Assembly: GCA_003990745.1 (NCBI GenBank)
Contig: RBNI01003797.1
Location: forward strand, 1 to 15,188
Source: Jimgerdemannia flammicorona
Lineage: Eukaryota > Mucoromycota > Endogonomycetes > Endogonales > Endogonaceae
Direction of reading: 5' to 3'
Length of the DNA stretch: 15,188 nucleotides
Under the pieces are notes generated by a model. It ran no database searches and was not told the origin of the DNA. It was given only the letters and a program-made list of their open reading frames with translations. Below are positions 8,901 through 15,188 of the stretch, piece after piece. How positions within the stretch are numbered: the first letter of the stretch is position 1; every line of letters starts with the position of its first letter. The position numbers and the translations under genes were made by a program.

Positions 8901-9385
8901 CCCAGAGAAACCACTATACCAGCCCCACCATCAGACTGATCTCATACACAGTCTCTCACCATATTAAAATCACCCCCCAAAATGTCTACCCCTAGAGCTG
9001 CCCTATCCTCCCAAGCTAGCCACTCCTCCACTCATTGCTTTTGCTCTCTGCCAACTGCTGGTAGATACACAAAGTCCACCAAGAGTCCATCTCCTTTCCC
9101 TCTCTTCAGCCTTCCCCACACCAGGTGATTGCCAAATCTTTCTACATCAACTAACCCCCCCTTTCCAACCCCAACTAGAATACCAACTTGCTTACTCCAA
9201 CCAGTATCTCCAAACCATTCCTTACTCCATGACTCATAGTCCTCCTCATCATAGGTCCAAATATCCTGAAGAAACACTACATCATACCTCTGGACTTTCA
9301 ACTATTGAAAGAGATGCTGCCACTTTACTCTATCTTGTAAACCATTGATATTAATTGACAGAATTTGTAGATTGTACTTCATCAT
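6000..9385 (-). pseudogene. LINE ORF2: endonuclease, reverse transcriptase, zinc-knuckle-like end
   Basis: The replicase of the LINE. It opens at ATGATGAAGTAC (9385) with LSININGL, the usual start of an AP-like endonuclease domain, then DVVFLQDIW (family LQE; Glu to Asp here), GGDFNMVRD (about 8955-8990) and SDH (8693-8701), so the main endonuclease motifs are present. A Lys/Glu-rich coiled-coil-like linker covers about 8201-8473. The reverse transcriptase follows: LLNVDRKLVSKIL (about 7700-7750), EEQRGFV, FLDQKKAYDRV (about 7540-7575), a GVLQRDPLS version of GVPQGDPLS, and FADDM with the catalytic Asp pair (7257-7268). The C-terminal part includes WLWKSRW, GGLGL and VVWWQFLRR, and at about 6150-6230 a GCRDC..(x)..ICPG pattern resembling a zf-RVT end. 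More than ten in-frame stops, several TGA (one right after SDH), and some frame changes make it non-functional. Confidence 0.85.
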
Positions 9386-9562
9386 GAAAAATTGGAGTTT
9401 AGATATCAGCTACCACTACTGCTACCTTCTCAGCTCTGCCCTTAATGATGTCTCAACACTCCTCACAGACTACTTGCTAAATTCTCTTGCCATTGATACT
9501 GCTACAGAAGGAATCTACTCACTCTGATGCCACCTTATGGATATCTGCCATTCTGGCATCAT
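9386..9562 (-). other. ORF1-ORF2 gap of the LINE
   Basis: About 180 bases between the TAG that ends ORF1 and the first ATG of ORF2. No long open frame and no conserved motif is visible. How ORF2 would be translated (re-initiation or readthrough) cannot be judged from a decayed copy. Confidence 0.45.
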
Positions 9563-10668
9563 CTACCTCATACCCTTCATCCTCCAGAAGGCTGCCACCA
9601 TGGCAGTCACCAGCTTTGGTCCCTGTAATGCCACCTTGAGAAATCCTTCCCATGCCTCCGGGGAACCCTGAAACACATCTACTTCCTTAATGTCATCCTC
9701 TGCTAGTTCCTCCAGAACTGCCTGGAACCAGCCATCTGCTATCATTACTAGCAGTCCCAAAGTCATGGGCCTAGGTGTCCTGCATAGCTCCTGCAGCAAT
9801 TCTCTGTCTGTAGATATATCTGAAGTAACATCCACCAGCTTGTCCTCTTCAGAGACCTTATCTAACCTTACCACCTGCCCTGCCTCTGGACATTCCCAGT
9901 GCATATTCGCCAACCTAGCCATTACCATATCTTCTGTCTGAGTTTCTGGAACCACCTCAACATTTCCTTTAAAGCCTGCTCCTTGCTCTTTCTCACCATC
10001 TGCCCACTTCTCTGTTATAGGCATATACACAGATTCTCCCACTCCCCCCAGCTGTAAGAAGGATACCTCAGCTGCCTCTACCCCTTTCATTCGATTTCTG
10101 TCAGATGCCACTCTTTCAACCTTCTCCTCTGCAGACACTTGCAGCACTGCCTACAGCTGCTCCATACCAGTGCTTCCTTTTCATCCATCTCAATCCAGAT
10201 TCAATCTTTAGCAAATTCCTCCCATTTCCTCTTCTGCAGAGCCTTTGCCTCATCATGCTCCTCAAGGGCTATCAGCAGCTCCTCCTCTTTCTGCTCAGAG
10301 CCTTTCCTCCTCCAAACCCAATATTCCTGCTTTCTAATACAAATGACCTCTGGCTAGTCTCATCCCAAACCTGTTGCCTCCTTCCCCTCCAATCACACCA
10401 TCACCTCACAATTGCCATTCCTCAACTTTGTGCCCTCCCAAAATATAAATCCAAAATCCACCATTTCACTAAAGCCTTCCAGAGTCTTGGCAATCACCAT
10501 CTTAGTCTCCTGCCTGCTCAGTGTTGGCAATCCTTCCACTATCAATCTCACTGCATGTGGGTCCTATCTCAGACACCTCACCATCCTCACCTTAACATTC
10601 TTGACTATCAACCCCTTCTCCAAGGCCTTCTCCATAGCCTCCTCCTCAACAAATCCGATCTCCACTGT

Positions 10669-10671
<3 letters not shown>
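9563..10671 (-). pseudogene. LINE ORF1, copy 2 (5' truncated)
   Basis: ORF1 of the LINE, about 370 codons, read leftward and beginning directly at the T34 tract with ETVEIGFVEEEAMEKALEKG. Then comes MVRCLR, a TAG at 10564-10566, GFIFWEGT, YWVWRRKG, a helical KRKWEEFAKD stretch, and an open C-terminal half of 194 codons (10147-9563) with VSFLQLGG, HWECPEAG and GSPEAWEGFLK. No CCHC knuckle or RRM could be pointed to with certainty, so the RNA-binding role is inferred from being the ORF upstream of a LINE ORF2. Homologous stretches exist at 5086-5619 (reverse strand) and at 188-804 (forward strand). The start codon is missing, lost with the 5' end. Confidence 0.7.

Positions 10672-10705
<34 letters not shown>
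10672..10705 (-). repeat. Poly(A) tract at the LINE 5' end (T34 on + strand)
   Basis: An unbroken run of 34 T, the longest in the window. On the reverse strand it follows the 10706-11839 segment and precedes ORF1 of the LINE. It is therefore best read as the 3' tail of whatever lies at 10706 and beyond. Such a long pure tract suggests a fairly recent event, since homopolymers decay fast, although replication slippage can also lengthen them. Confidence 0.65.
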
Positions 10706-10708
<3 letters not shown>

Positions 10709-11839
10709 GGACTCATAGTCTCGCGGATTTTTATTGAAAGGGAACCTAGACTATATAGGCCAAAACCCTCCCCCACCACCAACTGAACAATATCCCTCCA
10801 TTAACCTAGGCTACTAAATTGTCCAGCAGTCCCACCACTCTAGCTATGCCTGTCAAATACCAGCTACATCGACTCCTATAATATAGACTAGACTTGTCTG
10901 CTCACCAGGGCTGGATCATCATTTACATGCGAGAGCACACCTACATGTCAGATCTAGCTGTGCCGGGACTGAATAAAGAATAGTCCCCCAAACCCTAAAA
11001 GAAAGCTCAAGGCAAAGAAAAAACCCCCCAACCAACTAACAGAGAGCAAAGTAAATTCAAAGCGGGTGAGTAAAGGACTTATATGCAGCACCTTCCTCAA
11101 AGGACTTATACATGGGCTAGGGCCTGAAGAGACCCCACTCCCACTCTCCGAGCCTGCAGGCCTCAATCATATTGCTGTGTCAGCTTCCAGTTCTAGTCAG
11201 GTACTGCTAAATGAGGAAGGCCCCACTCCCCAAGCCTGCAGACCTCAATCGCATTGCTGCATCAGCTCCCAGTTCCAGTTGGGTACAGCCAGGATGCCGG
11301 CCCCTGCACCACCCCACCCCCCACCAGCCAATCGAAAGGCTCCACCAAAATATTGTCCACCCCAGCCCTGATGACCGCCCCCAGCCTGGCACCCCACTAG
11401 TTTACCATAATCGCTCTTCCTCCTATCTGTGATGACCATCTCCCCTCCCATCCCAACATCACCCAAAAAACAGTCATCTATGCCAGAACCATGCTCACCG
11501 GGAAGCTCACCAAAGCCAGAGGGCCCCACTATAGGCACTGAGGACCTACAGATAACCTACACTGAGCACTTGACACTCAAGATCAGCCGACTCCCTATGT
11601 AGCCTGAGACACACCAAGACAGTACCTTGTTGGCGACAGCAAAAGGAAGAAGGCACCACACCAAAACAGATGCACTCTAGACACAGCCGAAGATACCAGA
11701 AACCATGAAAAAGTGGAGAAGACACCAATCAGACACCAATAAAGGGGTAACTCATCACTATTGCCCTCCTCCCACTATGCCCATGCAGGCACAGCAAACC
11801 AACCTGAGATAGAGGGGTAATAATAGGGGAAAGGGGACT
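10706..11839 (-). other. Non-coding, CpG-retaining segment of unknown identity with poly(A) tail
   Basis: About 1.1 kb that matches no protein family in any frame; short open stretches are Gly- or Pro-rich and look like chance. On the reverse strand it leads into a poly(A) tract, and its last 60 bases resemble the end of the LINE at 5647-5690, so it may be a 3' end of another LINE or a non-autonomous retroposon. It carries a tandem duplication (11131-11286). I count about 17 CpG in roughly 1 kb, against about a dozen in the 4.7 kb at the start of the window and about as many in the 6 kb of LINE. A short direct repeat AGACACCAAT lies near 11720-11745. Confidence 0.4.
11131..11286. repeat. Imperfect tandem duplication, period about 82 bp
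   Basis: Unit A (11131-11205) and unit B (11220-11286) share CCCCACTCC, AGCCTGCAG, CCTCAATC, ATTGCTG and TCAGCT.CCAGTT in the same order; AGCCTGCAG at 11151 and 11233 fixes the period at 82. The units differ mostly at former CpG sites: GCTGTGTCAGC in A against GCTGCATCAGC in B, and CCGAGCC against CCAAGCC. Confidence 0.8.
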
Positions 11840-12255
11840 TGGAAGGTTGCCTACCAAACCTTGTGACTGGTAAGGTAGTGGAGAAAGGAGCTGTTAAAGA
11901 ATCTCTTCTCTATAAGTAAGATGATAGCTTATAGTAACAAAGAAAAACATATATATGGGAAGGGTGCTACCATATATGATTTATATAATAATGAGCTAAT
12001 AATAGCTTCAAAACATGGAAATCTTTATACAATCAATAGTATACTAAATAGGAATGATACAAAAGCCTCTGCTTATACAATAATTATATCTGATACATTC
12101 AATATGTAGTATTAATACTTAGAATATATTAGTAAGATAAGTCTTAAATATATAATAAGAAGTAGCTTAGTGAGTGAATTACTGATATATATATATTTGA
12201 AGAATAGCTTTTATAAGATATATATAGAAAACAAAGCTTCCTGGTAATCATTCAA
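11840..12255 (+). pseudogene. Copia pol: protease-proximal and pre-integrase region
   Basis: LPNLVTGKVVE (about 11850-11885) and, in a neighbouring frame, NLFSISKM (about 11900-11923) recall the copia stretch GK...L..VLYVP....NLFSVSKL downstream of the protease. ATIYDLYNNELI and KHGNLYTINS (about 11955-12045) match the conserved piece before the pre-integrase zinc domain. The following KISLKYI and KASW.SF (12135-12250) fit its end, with family Trp and Arg/Gln codons changed to stops. At least one frame change. The usual LWH..LGH motif cannot be read, so its zinc ligands are lost. Confidence 0.6.
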
Positions 12256-13010
12256 AGAACAATTGAAGTATATCTTAGGAATCCTCAATCTAATTCATAT
12301 AGATATATGTGGCCCAATGTATACTTTATCACATTTCAATAAGAGATATTTTCTGATATTTATTAATAATCATACATACAAAGTATATATATATATTCTA
12401 TCAACAAAGAGCAAAGCCTTAGAGAAATTCAAAAAATTTAAAGCAATTGCTAATAATGAGACAGAATATAGAATATGTACTATATACTCAGATAATAGAC
12501 ATAAATATATCAATAATGCATTCAGGTAATTCTTGATGAAATATATATAAGTCATCAAATGATGGCTCCTTATATGCCTTAACAGAATAGCATAGCTAAG
12601 CAATTTAACTATATAACTATAGAAATGGTATATACAATAATCAATACTACTGATCTAGAATATTCCTATTAGGTCAAAGCTATCAATATAGTGGTATATA
12701 TCTGTAACTAATATATATCTCAATTGCTAAGCAAGAAAGCTAGCAAAAATAAGCATAAGGATGACAATCTTACTTCTGAAGAATTATAGAGCAGATTCAA
12801 GCTGAATGTATCTCATCTATATATATTTAGTTATGAGATATATATACTCAACAAAAGTAATATTAATTGGTATAAATTTGAGCCAAAGGCAGTCAAGCAT
12901 ATACTCCTAGAATATAGTAGGAAATCATATAGGCTTTGGAATCTATATATGATATATGGTGATTTTATATGATATATAATTCAAAAAAAGGAAATAATAA
13001 GGAGATCTAT
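12256..13010 (+). pseudogene. Copia integrase
   Basis: Integrase would insert the cDNA into the host genome. Readable pieces are LNLIHIDICGPM (12287-12322, with the first catalytic Asp), RYFLIFINNHTYK (family RYFLTFIDDYSRK; two Asp read as Asn), KFKKFKAIANN, and IYSDNRHKYIN (family SDNGGEY, second Asp kept). QNSIAKQFN (12583-12609) stands where the family has QNG.AER.N; the third catalytic Glu is Lys. The C-terminal part ends with the copia signature SYRLWN (12925-12942). The lost residues (G to S, E to K, R to Q, D to N) all need G-to-A changes. Confidence 0.8.
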
Positions 13011-13479
13011 ATGAAAGTCCCAGTAGAAACCTCTATATTTCAGCCAGCATAATAACTAATGCCACCAATATCTCTGATGACTCCAGCAGTTAATAAAAAC
13101 TATTTTTAACTACTATATATATCTGAGTCAAAGTTATCTAAGCTAAGGATTATCAAGATCAAAGATGAAGATAACAGTGAATCCTATAATGATAAAGATT
13201 CTTCTATAAAGGATAAACAAATGCAAAAGTGCTACAACATATATACTCCAATATATATCAAGAGATATATTCAGAATTAGAAAGTTATTGGAAAATACGT
13301 GAGCTCTAGATGATAGTAATATTAAGACCATGTAAGCTATACTAAAGTATAATATCATGATATCTTTTAGTGAGCTAAGTACATATAACAAGACTATACA
13401 ATATTCTGATAATAAGAAATAAGAATATATAATGGATGAGAAATATGATTCACTCATCAAAAATAATATATATAATCTA
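13011..13479 (+). pseudogene. Copia integrase-RT linker
   Basis: Sequence between integrase and RT, which in copia elements is a long, poorly conserved linker. Only weak Ser/Asp-rich stretches can be read and no domain is recognised. No other feature is seen here on either strand. Confidence 0.45.
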
Positions 13480-14270
13480 ATATCTCTTCTACCAAACTAT
13501 CAAGCAATCAGATTCAAGTGGGTGTATAGGATAAAATACAATGCTGATGGTAATATAGAGTAGTATAAAGCTTATTTTATTGCCAAGAGTTATTTGTAGG
13601 ATTATGGTATAGACTATGATAAGACATTTTTACTGATATTCAAGCTTACTTTACTTAGAATACTTCTTATAATTAACATGGTATATGATCTTGAAATCTA
13701 TCAAATAGATATATATAAAGATAGCATTCCTAAATAATAATATAGACACTGAACTATATATCCATTAACTATAAGAATATGAAAATGGCAAGCTTGTATA
13801 AGAGACTATATAGCATCAAACAAGTGGTGTAACTATAGAATAAAAGAATTAATAAGCATCTACTTGATAATAGATTCATATGTTACAAAGTAGATAATTG
13901 TATATATATCCAGTATTAGAATGATAGCATAGTATTCATTGACATATAGATCAATAACATAATTATCATTACTAGTAATAATAGACTTAATGAAGTCAAA
14001 GAAGCCCTATGCTGAGAATTTAAGATAACCAATATGAGTGATATATCTTTTCTTTTAAAATATTGATTACATATAATAGAAACATATATATCATATATCT
14101 CTCATAAGAAACTTATATTAAAGCCATCCTTAAACACTTTAATATAAGTAAATACAAGTCCATAAGTACTCTAATAGAGACTTCTATAAAGTTAAGGAAG
14201 TCTGATAATATGTCCAAGGATGATAATAATATATCTGCTAAAAATATTCTCTATTAATAAGTAGACAGTT
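13480..14270 (+). pseudogene. Copia reverse transcriptase
   Basis: RNA-directed DNA polymerase of the element. The start is clear: IRFKWVYRIKYNADGNIE, a stop, YKAYFIAKSYL, a stop, DYGIDYDKTF, and LEIYQIDIYKDS (13500-13730), matching the family KWV.KIKYNADG.IERYKARLVAKGY.Q.YGIDYDETF block. The palm motif YVDD should lie near 13945-13965; there the sequence reads stop-I-N-N-I, so both catalytic Asp are Asn. NRLNEVKEAL and EFKITNM follow (about 13980-14040). Frame changes occur near 13740 and 14110. Confidence 0.8.
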
Positions 14271-14958
14271 CCCTCATATATCTTATGCTTGGAATGAGGC
14301 CTGATATATCCTATACTATCAATAAAGTAGCACAGTATTACTCATGCTATAATAACTCACACTAGTTAGTAATTAAGAGAATTTTCTGATACTTAAAGAG
14401 ATTAGTATACTATATACTCAAATTAGATAGCAGTGACATTGGATTGAGTAGGAGTAATGATAAGAGTAATGATATCTGGCTATTTAGTACATGTGATGCT
14501 GATTGGGCCAGAGACTTAGATAACTATCAGTCTATAACTAGATATCTTTTCCATATTGGCAAAAATAACAAAGAGTCTATTATTTTATAATAAACACATA
14601 AGCAGAGTTCTGTAGCAACATCATTAATATAAGTGAAGTATTAGGTATTATCATTGGTAACAAAGAAAGTTATTTGGCTCTATAAGCTTTTAAAGGAGCT
14701 TAGCTTTACTCAGAGGAACTCTATGCTGATCAGGTAAGATAACTAATCCATAATAGTGCTTGCCAATAATTCAGTATGTTACAACAGATAAAGCATTTCA
14801 ATATATAGTATCATTTTATACAGAAATGTGTAGAAAATAGTACTATATACTTGGAATATATTTCTATAAAGTATATGATTGCAGACTTATTGACCAAAGC
14901 TCTTTTGAGGTTGAAATTTGAGCAATATATTAAAAGAATGGATCTTTCTAATAATTGA
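14271..14958 (+). pseudogene. Copia RNase H and C-terminus
   Basis: The C-terminal part of copia pol. YLMLGMRPDISYTINKVAQY (14278-14340) corresponds to the family YL..TRPDI.YAV..LS.Y; IKRIF and YLKRLVYYILKL follow. CDADWARDLDNYQSITRYLF (about 14492-14555) is the RNase H block, with Asp-Ala-Asp-Trp-Ala intact. VIWLYKLLKEL (about 14668-14703) and IADLLTKALLRLKFEQYI (about 14879-14932) are the usual final motifs, and translation ends at a TGA (14956-14958). The RNase H removes the RNA strand during cDNA synthesis. Several TAG and TAA stops break it. Confidence 0.82.
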
Positions 14959-14978
14959 TCACAGGATACTTTTCAGGC

Positions 14979-15188
14979 TGTTAAAAGCCTCACACTGTAT
15001 ATATATTAGTTACATCTCTCATCTATAAGAGGATTATATATATTATATTCTTTATTCTTTATCTATAGATATTTCGGATATTTCAAGTATTTCAGAATAC
15101 TTTTCAACCTATGAAAATTCCTAGATAGTTGTAATTCTGAGTTATATAGTTCTAGTTTTTTTTTTTTTATATATGTATTATGCATTGC
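14979..15188 (+). repeat. Possible start of the copia 3' LTR
   Basis: About 20 bases after the pol stop the sequence reads TGTTAAAAGCCTCACAC, which fits a copia LTR start (TGTTA). A TATA-rich stretch and a CT-rich stretch follow, as in a U3-R. A purine tract just before it is not clear, and the window ends before the LTR could be complete. A T-run lies at about 15158-15169. Confidence 0.35.

Larger units (their letters stand above)
5620..10671 (-). mobile_element. LINE-type non-LTR retrotransposon, nearly full length, decayed
   Basis: Read from right to left: ORF1 (10671-9563), a gap of about 180 bases, ORF2 (9385 to about 6000) with AP-type endonuclease, reverse transcriptase and zinc-knuckle-like end, a 3' untranslated part, and a poly(A) tail seen as T27 (5620-5646). 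LINEs of this kind move by target-primed reverse transcription of their own RNA. The 5' end appears truncated inside ORF1, because the coding sequence begins directly at the next poly(A) tract. The clade is not certain: the LDQKKAYDRV motif and zinc-knuckle end resemble L1-like elements and the basidiomycete Deceiver/Inkcap groups as I recall them more than Tad. Many stops interrupt both ORFs. Confidence 0.85.
11840..15188 (+). mobile_element. Ty1/copia retrotransposon, 5' truncated, RIP-like decay
   Basis: A copia-type pol in the expected order protease-proximal region, integrase, RT, RNase H, with a possible 3' LTR at the end. Gag, the protease active site and the 5' LTR are not present. 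The block is very AT-rich with many TATATA runs and only two CpG (near 13297 and 15074). Stops occur every few dozen codons, mostly TAG and TAA. Order IN before RT is diagnostic for copia. Confidence 0.85.

Noticed and set aside
4730..10710. Many forward-strand open frames rich in Ser, Pro and Leu, some with poly-Phe ends
   Set aside because: They are antisense to LINE ORF1 and ORF2. The C- and T-rich complement of a purine-rich gene lacks stops and gives such frames by composition.
11207..11538. Gly/Trp-rich reverse frames and Pro-rich forward frames in the CpG-retaining segment
   Set aside because: No family match, no homologue elsewhere in the window, and composition explains them. A link to LINE ORF1 N-termini was considered but the similarity is only low complexity.
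12100..14260. TATATA runs as microsatellites or an AT-rich origin or centromere-like block
   Set aside because: Copia integrase, RT and RNase H motifs run through the block in order, so it is a mutated element. The TA runs fit RIP-like decay.
1..15188. CRISPR array, tRNA, rRNA, riboswitch or bacterial defence genes
   Set aside because: No regularly spaced repeats, no cloverleaf and no such protein families seen; the content is eukaryotic retrotransposons.

Overview
This window looks like a transposon graveyard in a fungal genome. I see no host gene, no tRNA or rRNA and no CRISPR array. Everything recognisable is a broken retrotransposon: two or more LINE-type (non-LTR) elements, one Ty3/gypsy LTR element and one Ty1/copia LTR element. 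The fungal assignment is an inference from the element types and the decay patterns (CpG loss in one part, RIP-like C-to-T decay in the other). The phylum is not settled.

Layout. Positions 1-1050 (+ strand): a LINE ORF1 fragment directly behind a run of A. Positions 1052-4702 (+): the 5' part of a gypsy element with a candidate LTR, a leader, a Gag with a CCHC zinc knuckle, a dUTPase domain fused in frame behind Gag, a Cys/His cluster, and the active-site segment of an aspartic protease. It breaks off there, so reverse transcriptase, integrase and 3' LTR are missing. Its gag holds an insertion that is only 21 T residues flanked by a perfect 15-bp target-site duplication. Positions 4703-5619 (- strand): LINE ORF1 fragments. 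Positions 5620-10671 (-): a nearly full LINE read from right to left (ORF1, then ORF2 with endonuclease, reverse transcriptase and a zinc-knuckle-like end, then a 3' UTR and a poly(A) tail seen as T27). A second tail (T34, 10672-10705) abuts its 5' end. Positions 10706-11839: non-coding sequence of unknown identity with an 82-bp tandem duplication and many more CpG than its surroundings. Positions 11840 to the end (+): a very AT-rich, heavily mutated copia pol gene (pre-integrase, integrase, RT, RNase H) and possibly the start of its 3' LTR.

Decay. From 1 to about 10,700 CpG is nearly absent while CpA and TpG are common, and many in-frame stops are TGA where the family would allow CGA. This fits loss of methylated CpG. 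The copia block has instead lost G and C broadly, with W-to-stop, E-to-K and D-to-N changes at expected catalytic residues, as in RIP.

The most interesting items are the Gag-dUTPase-Cys/His-protease order of the gypsy element, the tail-only retroposition event, the repeated tail-to-head joining of LINE pieces, and the CpG-retaining segment. None of the genes appears able to make a full-length protein.
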